A stretch of 64,000 nucleotides of DNA from Clostridiaceae bacterium (GTDB taxonomy: Bacteria; Bacillota; Clostridia; Oscillospirales; Acutalibacteraceae), in contig JAUMVO010000002.1 of assembly GCA_030530095.1 (NCBI GenBank), positions 147,968 through 211,967 on the forward strand. The letters run 5' to 3'. Below the pieces are notes generated by a model, which was given only the letters and a program-made list of their open reading frames with translations, searched no databases and was not told the origin of the DNA. Below are positions 20,302 through 32,097 of the stretch, piece by piece; position 1 is the first letter of the stretch; each line of letters opens with the position of its first letter. Made by a program: the position numbers and the translations under genes.

Positions 20302-21642
20302 TTATTTGTAATCCTTTTTGCCGTTTTTCTCGCGTTCGCGGATAACGTAGCGCGTAGGCGTTCCCTCAAGGCCGAAAACCTCGCGTATCTGGTTGTCAAT
20401 GTAACGCTGATAGCTGTAGTGAAAAAGGTCCTTTGAATTGACGAAACAGACGAATGTAGGCGGTCTGGTTGAAGCCTGAGTCATATAATAGATTTTAAGT
20501 CTCTTGCCCTTGTCGGTAGGCGGCTGAACACGCGCCGTCGCAGCGGCAAGGACGTCGTTGAGCTTGCCCGTCGAAATGCGCATGGAATTCTGCTCATTGA
20601 CGAACTTGATAAGCTCGAAAAGTCTGTCGAGACGCTGTCCCGTTTTGGCTGAAATGAAGATAATCGGAGCATAGCTCATAAACGCAAAATCGCCCATCAG
20701 CTTCTTGCGCTCGACATCCATGGTATGACCGTCCTTTTGGACGGCATCCCACTTGTTTACCGCGATAATGCACGCCTTTCCCTGCTCGTGCGCTATGCCC
20801 GCAACCTTGGAATCCTGCTCGGTGAAGCCTTCCGTTGCGTCAATCATTATTACGCAGACGTCGGCTCTTTCAACCGCCATTCTCGCACGTATTACCGAAT
20901 ATTTTTCTATCTGATCGTCAACCCTGCTTTTGCGGCGGAGTCCCGCAGTATCAATAAAGACAAAGCTTCCCTTGTCGTTTTCAATTATCGTGTCGGTCGA
21001 GTCGCGCGTAGTGCCGGCTATATCCGAAACTATTGCTCTCTCCTCGCCCGCTATGGCGTTGACAAGCGAGGATTTGCCGACGTTGGGTTTGCCTATAATT
21101 GCAACCTTGACGGTTTCGGAATCGAATTCATCCTCTTTTTGTTCGGGCAGATACTTAATTACCTCGTCAAGAAGGTCGCCCGTGCCGTGGCCGTGAACGG
21201 ATGATACGGCTATCGGATCGCCGAGACCGAGATTGTAAAACTCATAGAAATCGGGCGGAAGCTCGCCTATCGTGTCGCATTTGTTGACGCAGAGAACTAT
21301 TGGCTTTCCGCTCTTCTGAAGCATCGCGGCAACCTCCATATCGGTCGCGACAACGCCTGAACGAACGTCGGTAACGAGAACGATTACGTCCGCGCTGTCG
21401 ATGGCTAACTGAGCCTGACGGCGCATCTGAGAGAGGATTACATCGTCGGAATGCGGCTCAATACCGCCCGTATCGACGAGCAGCATATTGTAGCCGAGCC
21501 ACTCACAGTCGCCGTAAATACGGTCGCGGGTGACGCCGGGTGTATCGTCAACTATAGAAAGACGTTTGCCGATTAACTTGTTGAAAAGCGTGCTTTTGCC
21601 GACGTTCGGTCTGCCGACAATCGCGATTACGGGTCTGCTCAT
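20302..21642 (-). CDS. der: Ribosome biogenesis GTPase Der (EngA)
   Basis: Double GTPase needed for 50S subunit assembly. It has 446 residues with two G domains: GRPNVGKST / DTPGVT / NKCD in the first and GKPNVGKSS / DIAGTT / NKWD in the second, then a KH-like C-terminal domain. It is separated from the DUF512 gene by nothing but the junction (stop to start directly adjacent). Confidence 0.97.
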   Translation of the reverse strand: MSRPVIAIVGRPNVGKSTLFNKLIGKRLSIVDDTPGVTRDRIYGDCEWLGYNMLLVDTGGIEPHSDDVILSQMRRQAQLAIDSADVIVLVTDVRSGVVATDMEVAAMLQKSGKPIVLCVNKCDTIGELPPDFYEFYNLGLGDPIAVSSVHGHGTGDLLDEVIKYLPEQKEDEFDSETVKVAIIGKPNVGKSSLVNAIAGEERAIVSDIAGTTRDSTDTIIENDKGSFVFIDTAGLRRKSRVDDQIEKYSVIRARMAVERADVCVIMIDATEGFTEQDSKVAGIAHEQGKACIIAVNKWDAVQKDGHTMDVERKKLMGDFAFMSYAPIIFISAKTGQRLDRLFELIKFVNEQNSMRISTGKLNDVLAAATARVQPPTDKGKRLKIYYMTQASTRPPTFVCFVNSKDLFHYSYQRYIDNQIREVFGLEGTPTRYVIREREKNGKKDYK

Positions 21643-22965
21643 TTAATCAACCCCCAGTATTATTTTCGCAAACTGCGCGCCGTCGTTATAGGCGAGCTTT
21701 ATATCGGTTTTAAGTTCGTTTTTTGCCTGCTCATAGGTCACGTCGTCAAGGAAAACGCCGTCAACCTTTTCGGGATAAGTTCCCTTTACCATAGAAGCGG
21801 AAATTATAAGATATTCACCTAAGTCTTTGCCTTTAAGCTGATTAATCAGGTCCTGTCCGACTATAAGTCCGGCGACGGTGATATTCTCGCCGAAGAAGTC
21901 GTTTTTTATCTCATAGACGTTTATCTTAAGTCCGTCGCACTTTGCACAGATTTTGTCGCAAAGCTCTGCTATAAGCGGATATGCGGCAACGCCTGCAGCA
22001 CAGCTTAAAGTCTTTGAAAGCGGCTTTATGTCGGCGGTTTCAAGGTAGTTTTCAAACTCCTCCTTGAACAGAGTCCACATGCCGACGCCGTTATCAAGCT
22101 GAGGATAATCCTCATAGAATTCACCGCAGGGAAGCGGTCTCTGAGCCTTCAGATAGAACTCGTCGGCAGGATAGGCAAGGCGCGTGCCGTGCTCCTTATA
22201 AAAAGCGTCGCCGAAGCGCTCGATTATGTCTATGGTTTCCCCTGCCCGTTCTTTTGTATAAGGCTTAATCGGGTAAAGTCCGTCGCGGAATTTTGTGATG
22301 CCGACGGGAACGGCGGCGATACTCTGAACCGCAGGATAAAGTGCGGAAAGCTCTTTAAGCGAGTATTCAAGCTCCTTGCCGTCATTGATTTCGGGGCACA
22401 GAACAAGCTGAGTATTCATTGAAATACCCGCGTCGGCAAAGCGTTTTATAAGCTTCAGCGACTCGCCCGCGTTCTTGTTTTTCATCATCTCGACGCGAAG
22501 CTCGGGATTCATGGTGTGAACGGAAATATTGACGGGACTTATGTGCATGTCAATAATCCGCTGTGTCTCGTGCTCGGACAGATTGGTAAGCGTTATGTAG
22601 TTACCGAAAAGGAACGAAAGACGGCTGTCGTCATCCTTGAAATACAGTGTGTCGCGCATACCCTTCGGCAACTGATCGACAAAGCAGAAAATGCACTTAT
22701 TGCGGCAGGAATGCTGCTTATCCATAAGGTAAGTCTCGAATTCAAGCCCTACATTGTCGGCGTTCTTTTCGGTAATTTTAACCGTCTTTTTCTTGCCCTT
22801 TAAGGTCAGAAAAGACAGTTCGGCGGGAAGGTCGTTCATATAAAAATCGTAGTCGAGCACGTCCTCGATTTCACAGCCGTTGATATGCGTCAGACTGTCC
22901 CCCGCCCTGACGCCGTTAAGCCAGCAGAGCGAAAAGCGCTTTACATCGCTGATTTTTACAGACAT
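21643..22965 (-). CDS. DUF512 family radical SAM-like protein with PDZ-type N-terminus
   Basis: A 440-residue protein with an N-terminal PDZ-like domain (SLTHINGCEIEDVLDYDFY) and the Cys cluster CRNKCIFCFVDQLPKGMR, a CxxxCxxC motif as in radical SAM enzymes, then the DUF512 C-terminal domain. Function is not established. It is often found next to der, as here. A good AGGAGG precedes ATG 22965. Only about 20 bases separate it from the rpmF terminator, so it may depend on read-through from rpmF. Confidence 0.88.
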   Translation of the reverse strand: MSVKISDVKRFSLCWLNGVRAGDSLTHINGCEIEDVLDYDFYMNDLPAELSFLTLKGKKKTVKITEKNADNVGLEFETYLMDKQHSCRNKCIFCFVDQLPKGMRDTLYFKDDDSRLSFLFGNYITLTNLSEHETQRIIDMHISPVNISVHTMNPELRVEMMKNKNAGESLKLIKRFADAGISMNTQLVLCPEINDGKELEYSLKELSALYPAVQSIAAVPVGITKFRDGLYPIKPYTKERAGETIDIIERFGDAFYKEHGTRLAYPADEFYLKAQRPLPCGEFYEDYPQLDNGVGMWTLFKEEFENYLETADIKPLSKTLSCAAGVAAYPLIAELCDKICAKCDGLKINVYEIKNDFFGENITVAGLIVGQDLINQLKGKDLGEYLIISASMVKGTYPEKVDGVFLDDVTYEQAKNELKTDIKLAYNDGAQFAKIILGVD

Positions 22966-22984
22966 ATTCCCACCTCCTTTACAC

Positions 22985-23020
22985 GATAAAAAGGCGGGGA
23001 AGATACACCTTCTCCGCCCT
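22985..23020 (-). terminator. Terminator after rpmF
   Basis: GGCGGGGAAG (22993-23002) pairs with CTTCTCCGCC (23009-23018); on the minus strand a TTTTTAT tract follows. Confidence 0.85.
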
Positions 23021-23045
23021 CCTGAACAATCAAATCAAGAGTTAA

Positions 23046-23231
23046 TTACGCTTCTTCAACAGTGATAACCTGTCTGCCGTTGTAGTAACCGCAGCTCGGG
23101 CATACTCTGTGGGCTCTCTTGTACTCGCCGCAATTGGGGCACTTCTGAAGCTCAGGTGCGTTCATTCTCCAGACGTTTGAACGTCTCTTGTCTCTTCTTG
23201 CCTTGGAAACTCTTCTCTTCGGTACTGCCAT
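23046..23231 (-). CDS. rpmF: 50S ribosomal protein L32
   Basis: A 61-residue basic protein with the L32 N-terminus [18 protein letters not shown] and a zinc ribbon CPNCGEY...[10 protein letters not shown]. It follows the YceD gene, the usual yceD-rpmF pairing. Confidence 0.97.
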   Translation of the reverse strand: MAVPKRRVSKARRDKRRSNVWRMNAPELQKCPNCGEYKRAHRVCPSCGYYNGRQVITVEEA

Positions 23232-23270
23232 TTCAATTACTCCTTTATCAAACGAATTATCAGTTGTTGG

Positions 23271-23744
23271 TTAATCGAGAAACTGTTTAAGCGCTTCAAG
23301 CCGCGGATCAACGGGCTTTCTGCAGTCGCACTGCTTCTCATTGAGATTTGTGCCGCAATAAGGACAGATTCCTTTACAGTCCTCACTGCAGAGAATCTTT
23401 GTCGGTAACGACAGAAGTATATCCTCTCTGACGAGCTCGTCAAGGTTAAGATTCATATCCTCGACAAGATAATACTCGTCATTATCCTCGTCATTAAGCT
23501 CGCTTACGAGGAAATGAGCGATTGCAAGCTCCTCATTCCTCTTAACCGGTGCGGCGCAGCGGTCACAGAGCGTGTCAAGCTCATAGACGGCATTTACCTC
23601 AAGCGAAACTATTCCGGTGCGGTTAAAGACTTTGCCTTTAACGTCGACCGATTTAATCTCGTCGCAACCGTCGGGAGTGAACTGATAGGATATCTCCTTT
23701 TCAGCGCCCTCGCAGTTGAAAATCGGTTCAAGCTCAATAAACAT
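23271..23744 (-). CDS. YceD/DUF177 family protein
   Basis: A 157-residue protein of the DUF177 family, which is conserved immediately upstream of rpmF and is linked to 23S rRNA/L32 metabolism in known members. It has the typical Cys pairs CDRCAAPV and, near the C-terminus, CKGICPYCGTNLNE. It is transcribed with rpmF from a consensus promoter. Confidence 0.88.
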   Translation of the reverse strand: MFIELEPIFNCEGAEKEISYQFTPDGCDEIKSVDVKGKVFNRTGIVSLEVNAVYELDTLCDRCAAPVKRNEELAIAHFLVSELNDEDNDEYYLVEDMNLNLDELVREDILLSLPTKILCSEDCKGICPYCGTNLNEKQCDCRKPVDPRLEALKQFLD

Positions 23745-23775
23745 AAATATACCTCGTCACACTAACGCAAAAAGT

Positions 23776-23804
23776 ATTATATACATAATAATTGCGTTTG
23801 TCAA
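23776..23804 (-). promoter_or_regulatory. Consensus promoter of yceD-rpmF
   Basis: TTGACA (23804-23799), exactly 17 bases, TATAAT (23781-23776) on the minus strand. Both boxes match the sigma-A consensus fully. Confidence 0.92.
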
Positions 23805-23821
23805 CAAAAAATTTAATATAA

Positions 23822-23856
23822 AAAGATAAACGGCGGAGTGAAGCACCCCGCCGTGA
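23822..23856 (-). terminator. Terminator after the small P-loop gene
   Basis: On the minus strand ACGGCGGGGTG / CACTCCGCCGT with a short loop, followed by TTATCTTTTTAT. Confidence 0.75.
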
Positions 23857-23865
23857 AAAGCATAA

Positions 23866-24285
23866 TCAGTTAATCTTAACGCAATACTTGAAAATTCTCT
23901 CGGGAAGATTCTCAACGTCCGTAGAAATCGTGAACGTAAATGCAGTTGACGATTTGTCGGCAAGAGTGTTGATTTTCTCAAGAAAATCGGCAAGCTGTTC
24001 GTAATCGCGGCCGCCTATTCTGAAAGTAGCATCAACAAAAATGTCGGTGATGTCGTTGTCGCCCGCGCAGATTCCGCTCAGGAAGCCGTAGAAAGCATCA
24101 AAGCCCTCAACCGCAAATTCGTCGGTCGAAATAAGTCTGCAACGGTAGTTGACATCGTATGTAAGGTTGTTAGCCTTCTCAACGCAAACAACATTGCCCG
24201 CCGAACGCTCGGTAGCGCTGTTGACTGCGTCAACTAAAATTTTTGTTTTTCCCGAGCCTTTATGCCCGATAATAAGAGATATCAT
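23866..24285 (-). CDS. Small P-loop NTPase of unknown function
   Basis: A 139-residue protein with a P-loop GHKGSGKT at residues 7-14 and a Walker B-like strand DIFVDATFRI near 85. I do not recognise a named family. It is small for a stand-alone ATPase and has no helicase, kinase or signature motif. It lies 49 bases after pgi on the same strand and ends in its own terminator, so it may be co-transcribed with pgi. Confidence 0.7.
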   Translation of the reverse strand: MISLIIGHKGSGKTKILVDAVNSATERSAGNVVCVEKANNLTYDVNYRCRLISTDEFAVEGFDAFYGFLSGICAGDNDITDIFVDATFRIGGRDYEQLADFLEKINTLADKSSTAFTFTISTDVENLPERIFKYCVKIN

Positions 24286-24334
24286 AAAAATCTCCTCCTT
24301 TTAATTTATAACCGCCCTTTTTGGGATTGTTAAC

Positions 24335-25675
24335 TTATTTTGAAAGTCTGTCGAGAAGCTGCTGACGTCTGTCCTCGTAGCCGGGTTTACCGATGAGAGC
24401 GAACATATTTTTCTTATAGCTCTCAACGCCTGGCTGATTGAAGGGATTAACGCCGAGCACGTAACCCGAAATCGCACATGCCTTTTCAAGAAAATAAACG
24501 AGGTAACCGAATTCATACTCGTTCATCTCGGGGATTTCAAGGACTACGTTCGGAACACCGCCGTCACAGTGAGCGAGCAATGTACCCTCAAAAGCCTTGC
24601 GGTTTACGAAATCCATTGTCTTGCCTGCAAGGAAGTTGAGCCCGTCGAGGTTACCCTCCTGCTCCCCGATTGTGATTTCGCTCTTGGGCTTGTCAAACAC
24701 AACCGCTGTTTCGAAGAGAATTCTCTCGCCGTCCTGTATGTACTGACCCATAGAGTGAAGGTCGGTCGAGAAAACGGCGGATGCGGGGAAAAGCCCCTTT
24801 CCGTCCTTACCCTCGGACTCACCGAAAAGCTGCTTGAACCACTCGTTCATCATGGTATAGTCGGGTTCATAGGCAACCATCATCTCGACAGCCTTGCCCT
24901 TGCGGTAAAGTATATTGCGTATTGCCGCATATTTATAGCAATCGTTCTTTTCAAGGTCGGTATCGCAGTAGGCGCTTCTTGCGTCAGCGGCGCCCTTCAT
25001 CATACTGTCGATATCGCAGCCCGCAACGGCTATCGGTAAAAGGCCTACCGCCGTAAGCACGGAATAACGGCCGCCGACGTCGTCAGGGACGACGAAAGTC
25101 TCATAGCCTTCACTGTCGGAAAGCGCCTTGAGAGTGCCCTTCTGTCTGTCGGTGGTGACGTAGATACGCTTAGCCGCTTCGTCCTTACCGTACTTCTTTT
25201 CAAGCAGAGCCTTGAAAATTCTGAAGGCTACGGCAGGCTCGGTAGTAGTACCCGACTTTGATATAACGTTAACCGAAAAATCGGTATTTTCGCAAATTGA
25301 AACAAGCTCATTAAGCGTTGACGAGCTTATGGAATTGCCAGAGAAGAAAATCTGAGGCGTGTCTTTTGCAATTACGTTGTAATTCTGGGACTTGCAGAAC
25401 TCGATAGCCGCTCTCGCACCGAGATAACTGCCGCCAATTCCGATAACAATAAGTACCTTTGAGTCGGACTTAATTTTATCGGCCGCCTTTTTAATTCTCG
25501 CGAACTCCTCTTTATCGTAGTCTACGGGCAGGTCAATCCAGCCCAGAAAATCGCTGCCCTCACCGCTTCTGTTTTCAAGAGTGGCTGCGGCGCGTCTGAT
25601 TTCGTCGGAAATGCCCGAATAATCCGCGGCATCAATAAAGCCGTTGAGATAATCGGCATTCAGTTTCAAAGACAT
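24335..25675 (-). CDS. pgi: Glucose-6-phosphate isomerase
   Basis: Interconverts glucose-6-phosphate and fructose-6-phosphate. It is 446 residues, the shorter Firmicute form. Visible family features are [13 protein letters not shown] near residue 78, the phosphate-binding SKSGTTTE, and [18 protein letters not shown] precedes the ATG. Confidence 0.96.
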   Translation of the reverse strand: MSLKLNADYLNGFIDAADYSGISDEIRRAAATLENRSGEGSDFLGWIDLPVDYDKEEFARIKKAADKIKSDSKVLIVIGIGGSYLGARAAIEFCKSQNYNVIAKDTPQIFFSGNSISSSTLNELVSICENTDFSVNVISKSGTTTEPAVAFRIFKALLEKKYGKDEAAKRIYVTTDRQKGTLKALSDSEGYETFVVPDDVGGRYSVLTAVGLLPIAVAGCDIDSMMKGAADARSAYCDTDLEKNDCYKYAAIRNILYRKGKAVEMMVAYEPDYTMMNEWFKQLFGESEGKDGKGLFPASAVFSTDLHSMGQYIQDGERILFETAVVFDKPKSEITIGEQEGNLDGLNFLAGKTMDFVNRKAFEGTLLAHCDGGVPNVVLEIPEMNEYEFGYLVYFLEKACAISGYVLGVNPFNQPGVESYKKNMFALIGKPGYEDRRQQLLDRLSK

Positions 25676-25724
25676 CGGTATTAAAACTCCTTTGATGTTT
25701 CACATCCTAAAATATCACGTTTAT

Positions 25725-25753
25725 ATTTTAACCCATCCGCGGATTTATTTCAA
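25725..25753 (-). promoter_or_regulatory. pgi promoter
   Basis: TTGAAA (25753-25748), 17 bases, TAAAAT (25730-25725) on the minus strand. It lies in an AT-rich gap, so confidence is moderate. Confidence 0.5.
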
Positions 25754-25822
25754 CAACTATTTGTTAAATTTATAATTTTTTAACAGTTTATCTAATCAAT
25801 GTATGATTTACCGAAGAAAATT

Positions 25823-26974
25823 CTAAATTATTGACGTAACGAGACGTTTCCAGCGCTCGAAAAAGCTGAGCTTTTCGACTGAATGCGGCGCTTTCAGCGT
25901 ATAGACGGCTAAATCCTCACCGTCAAGCTTAAAACTGACAGTGCCGAGCGTCTGGCCGTTTTCCACGGGCGCTTCGACGTCAACGGGAAGCTCGACAACC
26001 TGAACAATATCGGCCTGTCTGCCCTTCGCGACTACTGCCCTTTGCGTTTCGGGAAGGTCGGGAGTTATGATATCCTCCCTGCCGTTTATTACGCTAATCG
26101 GAACAATGAGAGTCTGGTCAACAGCCAGCTCAACACTCGAGTAGTTCGCAAAGCCCCAGTCGAGCATCGCACGCGCAGAATTAAATCGGTCGTTTGAATT
26201 ATCCGAGCCCATTACGACGGCGATAAGTTCAAGTCCGTCGCGTTCGGCGGTTGCGGACACGCAACACCCTGCCTTTGAGGTAGTTCCGGTTTTAAGCCCC
26301 GTTGCGCCGTCATAGAAGCGGATGAGCTTGTTGGTGTTTGTAAGCGCGGTTTCGCCGCCGCGAAGCGTATCGGTCCATATAGTCGAATAATTACGGATTC
26401 GCTCGTGCTTCAGAAGCTCGCGGGACATAAGCGCTATGTCGTAAGCGGTTGTAAGATGTCCGTCAGCGGTGTCGTCAAGGCCTGTGCAATTTTCAAAATG
26501 CGTGTTGTTCATACCGAGCTCTTTTGCGCGCTCGTTCATTTTATTAACAAATGCATCCTCGCTGCCTGCGATAAACTCACCCAGCGCGGTGCACGCATCG
26601 TTGGCGCTGGCTACGGCGGTTGCCTTGAGCATATCGTCAACGGTCATCTGCTCGCCCTCTTTAAGCCATATCTGCGAGCCGCCCTTTTTCGACGCGTATG
26701 CGCTTGCAGTTACAATATCCGTAAGCGCTATCTGTCCGCGGTCAATTGCCTCGGTGACAAGCAGCAGCGACATAATTTTGGTGACTGATGCGGGATAGAC
26801 CTGCATATCGGCATCTTTCGCCATAAGCACCCTGCCCGTTGACGCTTCCATCAGAACTGCAGATTTACAGTGAACTTCAACCTGCATTTCGGGATAATCA
26901 GCGGCGTAAGCCCCGAGCTGAAAAGTCAGAAAAAGCAAAACGCAGACCAATATAAACGATAAAGTTTTCTTCAT
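25823..26974 (-). CDS. D-alanyl-D-alanine carboxypeptidase (DacA/DacF type)
   Basis: A penicillin-binding protein (peptidase S11) that trims the terminal D-Ala of peptidoglycan stem peptides. It has 383 residues: a signal peptide (1-25), the active-site SxxK as Ser63-Val-Thr-Lys66, SAN in AVASANDA, KTG in LKTGTTSK, and a C-terminal beta-sandwich domain ending in an amphipathic helix. The start is ATG 26974, with AGGAGG six bases upstream; a longer frame to 27052 overlaps the divergent ligA promoter. Confidence 0.93.
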   Translation of the reverse strand: MKKTLSFILVCVLLFLTFQLGAYAADYPEMQVEVHCKSAVLMEASTGRVLMAKDADMQVYPASVTKIMSLLLVTEAIDRGQIALTDIVTASAYASKKGGSQIWLKEGEQMTVDDMLKATAVASANDACTALGEFIAGSEDAFVNKMNERAKELGMNNTHFENCTGLDDTADGHLTTAYDIALMSRELLKHERIRNYSTIWTDTLRGGETALTNTNKLIRFYDGATGLKTGTTSKAGCCVSATAERDGLELIAVVMGSDNSNDRFNSARAMLDWGFANYSSVELAVDQTLIVPISVINGREDIITPDLPETQRAVVAKGRQADIVQVVELPVDVEAPVENGQTLGTVSFKLDGEDLAVYTLKAPHSVEKLSFFERWKRLVTSII

Positions 26975-27018
26975 ATCACACCTCCTGAAATATTCATTAA
27001 TATCTATGACGTTTCGAG

Positions 27019-29061
<2,043 letters not shown>

Positions 29062-29077
29062 AAAACTCTAATATATG

Positions 29078-29113
29078 CAAAAACACCGCTTCATACGAAG
29101 CGGTGTTTTTTCT
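29078..29113. terminator. Bidirectional terminator between ligA and rpoD
   Basis: AAAAACACCGCTTC-ATAC-GAAGCGGTGTTTTTT: a 12-base perfect stem, A-tract and T-tract on opposite sides, serving both convergent genes. Confidence 0.95.
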
Positions 29114-29123
29114 GTTCAATCTA

Positions 29124-30248
29124 TCAATCAAGGAAGTCCTTGAGTTTCTTGGAGCGTGAGGGATGGCGGAGTTTACGAAGCGCCTTAGCCTCAATCTGAC
29201 GGATTCTCTCACGGGTAACGTCGAAGGTCTTGCCGACCTCTTCAAGCGTTCTCGGATGGCCGTCCTCAAGGCCAAAGCGAAGCTTCAGTACCATAGCCTC
29301 TCTCTCGGTCAGTGTGCCGAGCACCTCTTCAAGCTGTTCTTTAAGAAGAAGCATTGAAGCCGCGTCTGCAGGTGCGAGCGCCTCGTCGTCGGGAATGAAG
29401 TCGCCAAGGTGGCTGTCTTCCTCCTCGCCTATGGGCGTTTCAAGCGAAACGGGTTCCTGCGATACGCGCATAATCTCTCTTACCTTGTCAACGGGCATAT
29501 CGAGTACCTCGGCGATTTCCTCAGCCGTCGGATCTCTGCCGTTCTTGTGAAGAAGCTGAGAGTTGGTCTTCTTGACCTTATTGATAGTTTCAACCATGTG
29601 AACGGGAATACGGATAGTTCTCGCCTGATCGGCAATAGCTCTCGTGATTGCCTGTCTTATCCACCACGTAGCGTAGGTTGAGAACTTGAATCCCTTGGTG
29701 TGATCGAACTTCTCGGCAGCCTTGATAAGACCGAGGTTGCCTTCCTGAATCAGATCAAGGAACTGCATACCTCTGCCGACATATCTCTTGGCAATACTTA
29801 CAACAAGACGAAGGTTTGCCTCCTCAAGACGCTTTTTTGCGTTAGCGTCGTTTTCGGCAATTCTCTCGGCAAGCGCGATTTCCTCCTCGGGAGTGAGAAG
29901 CGGAACGCGGCCGATGTCCTTAAGATAGACCTTTACGGGATCGTCCATGGCGTTGCCGTGGCCCTCGCCCGTGCCCTCGGTTGACTCCTGAACCTTTGCG
30001 ATGTCCTCTTCAAAGTCAACTGTGTCGAGGTTTAAGTCGAAGTCGTCGATAATCTCGATATTGAGTGCTTCAAGGCTTTCGTAAACCTTTTCAAGGTCCT
30101 CCATTTCAAGATCGGACTCAACCATCGCGGTATCGATTTCCTGAGTCGTTACCTTACCGGAAATCTTACCCTTTTCGATAAGTTCGGTAATCGGGTTTTT
30201 CTTTTCGTTAGGGGTAGGAGTTGCGTTTGCGTTTTCTTTGTTTTCCAT
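29124..30248 (-). CDS. rpoD: Primary sigma factor RpoD (SigA)
   Basis: Housekeeping sigma-70. It is 374 residues with a short region 1.1, region 1.2 ([11 protein letters not shown]), region 2 with [14 protein letters not shown], region 3, and region 4 helix-turn-helix ([20 protein letters not shown]). ATG 30248 is chosen because AGAGGG precedes it. It lies 39 bases after dnaG, the classical macromolecular-synthesis pairing. Confidence 0.97.
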   Translation of the reverse strand: MENKENANATPTPNEKKNPITELIEKGKISGKVTTQEIDTAMVESDLEMEDLEKVYESLEALNIEIIDDFDLNLDTVDFEEDIAKVQESTEGTGEGHGNAMDDPVKVYLKDIGRVPLLTPEEEIALAERIAENDANAKKRLEEANLRLVVSIAKRYVGRGMQFLDLIQEGNLGLIKAAEKFDHTKGFKFSTYATWWIRQAITRAIADQARTIRIPVHMVETINKVKKTNSQLLHKNGRDPTAEEIAEVLDMPVDKVREIMRVSQEPVSLETPIGEEEDSHLGDFIPDDEALAPADAASMLLLKEQLEEVLGTLTEREAMVLKLRFGLEDGHPRTLEEVGKTFDVTRERIRQIEAKALRKLRHPSRSKKLKDFLD

Positions 30249-30287
30249 TGTTTTCCCTCTCACATCTTTATATTTGCTTATTTCTGA

Positions 30288-32048
30288 CTAATTATTATTT
30301 CTGAAGATATTAAGAAAATCCTCTTCGGTCATTTCGGCGGGCTGTTTGCGCGCCGCTTTCTTCTTATCTTCCCTGATTATTGCGATACAGTCCTCACACT
30401 CATCAACAGAGTTTGTGATAAACTGTGCCTTGTTTGCGATAATTGATGATATTACCGACAGCTCGTCCGACGTAAACGACGACGAAAGCGAGGTTATATC
30501 AACCGCTTTTCCCTCTTCGAGTCTTTCGCAAAGCGTTTTGTAAACCTTCGCATTGAACGGGGTTACAAAATCGTCAGCGCTGATTAATGCGGAAAGCTTC
30601 CTGTAAAGCGAGGGATTGCTCATCAGCGTCGCTAAAACGGTTTCCTCCGCCTTAGCGGCGTGTAGATTGTTGCGCCGCTCGGAATTAACCTTATTGATAA
30701 GGTCATTGGGATTGTTGAACGAGCGCTGTATCTCCTTAAACTGCTCCTTGCGGTCGGACTGTTTTTTCTTACGCCTGTTTTTCGCAATTTCCGAGTTAAT
30801 TGCCTCTTTGTTGACCGACAGTTCGTTGGCAAGCTTAGAGGCATAGACATCAACCTCAATGGGACTGTCAAGCGCCGCGAGTATCTTCGCAGCCGCTCTC
30901 ATAAAGCTCACCTTACCGTCGGAAGTCAGCATATCGTGCTTCTGCATTTCCTCGGAAAGACGGTATTCGATATCGTTTGAAGCACCGTCAATAAGCGCCT
31001 TAAAACGGGCAACGCCGAAGTTTTTGATAATCTCGTCGGGGTCCTTGCCGCCCGTCATCTTTATTACCTTGGTATGTACGGTTGTGCGGGCAAATATACC
31101 CAGCGCCTTTTCAACCGCCTTTGCTCCCGCCTCGTCGTTGTCGTAGCACAGCAGTATTTCGCCCGTATAACGTGAAAGCAGCTGAGCCTGATCCTCGGTC
31201 AGTGCGGTGCCCAGAGCGGCTACGGCGTTGTCAAAGCCAGCCTGATGGAGCATTACGACGTCAATATTGCCCTCGCAGAGTATAAGGTTGTCCGCCTTGG
31301 TCTTTTTGGCAAGATTGAGTCCGAAAATCTCCCTGCCCTTTTTATAAATAAGCGTGTCGGAGGAGTTGACGTATTTTGCCCTGTCCTCTTCGTTAAGCCG
31401 TCTGCCGCTGAAGCCTAAAACGTTTCCCCTTAAATCGACTATCGGGAATACAAGTCTGTTTCGGAAGGTATCGAAGCAGCCGCCGTTTCTGCCCTTCTTG
31501 GCAAGGTCGGCCTCGATAAGTTCCTCGGTCGTGAAGCCCTTTGATTTAAGATGATTGGTAAGGCTGTCCCAGCTGTCGGGCGCGTAGCCTATACCGAAAA
31601 GCGTTACCGTATCTTTTGTAAGCTGTCTTTTCTTACAGTAGTCTCGGGCGATTTTACCGTTTGGCTCAAACAACTGCTTGTAGTAAAAGCGCGCCGCTTC
31701 GCGGTTGGCCTCATAAAGCCGTGTGCGCTTTTTTGAAAGCCCGTTGTCATAGTTGTCCTCGGGCATTGAAAGTCCGTATTTTTCGCATAAAAAGCGAACG
31801 GATTCAATGTAGTCGAGGTTTTCGATATTCTTGATAAAAGTTATGGCGTCGCCGCCGCTGCCGCAGCCGAAGCAATAGTACGACTGAGTTTCGGGATAGA
31901 CGTAAAACGACGGAGTTTTCTCGTTATGGAACGGACACAGTCCGCCCAGAAGCTTGCCCTTACGCTTGAGTGTAACGTAGGGAGAGATTACGCTTTCAAT
32001 ATCGACTCTGTCGTGAAGTTCCTGCAAAAAGTCATCGCTTAATGCCAT
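30288..32048 (-). CDS. dnaG: DNA primase DnaG
   Basis: Makes RNA primers for replication. It is 586 residues. The zinc-binding CHC2 domain uses Cys38, His41, Cys59 and Cys62. The TOPRIM domain (~255-340) shows the acidic LCEGNIDVVML and the CYDNDEAG aspartates. A C-terminal helicase-binding domain follows. It is upstream of rpoD. Confidence 0.97.
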   Translation of the reverse strand: MALSDDFLQELHDRVDIESVISPYVTLKRKGKLLGGLCPFHNEKTPSFYVYPETQSYYCFGCGSGGDAITFIKNIENLDYIESVRFLCEKYGLSMPEDNYDNGLSKKRTRLYEANREAARFYYKQLFEPNGKIARDYCKKRQLTKDTVTLFGIGYAPDSWDSLTNHLKSKGFTTEELIEADLAKKGRNGGCFDTFRNRLVFPIVDLRGNVLGFSGRRLNEEDRAKYVNSSDTLIYKKGREIFGLNLAKKTKADNLILCEGNIDVVMLHQAGFDNAVAALGTALTEDQAQLLSRYTGEILLCYDNDEAGAKAVEKALGIFARTTVHTKVIKMTGGKDPDEIIKNFGVARFKALIDGASNDIEYRLSEEMQKHDMLTSDGKVSFMRAAAKILAALDSPIEVDVYASKLANELSVNKEAINSEIAKNRRKKKQSDRKEQFKEIQRSFNNPNDLINKVNSERRNNLHAAKAEETVLATLMSNPSLYRKLSALISADDFVTPFNAKVYKTLCERLEEGKAVDITSLSSSFTSDELSVISSIIANKAQFITNSVDECEDCIAIIREDKKKAARKQPAEMTEEDFLNIFRNNN

Positions 32049-32097
32049 AAAAGCACTCTCCTTTCGTTACTATTTTGCCATAATTAATGTACCAATA

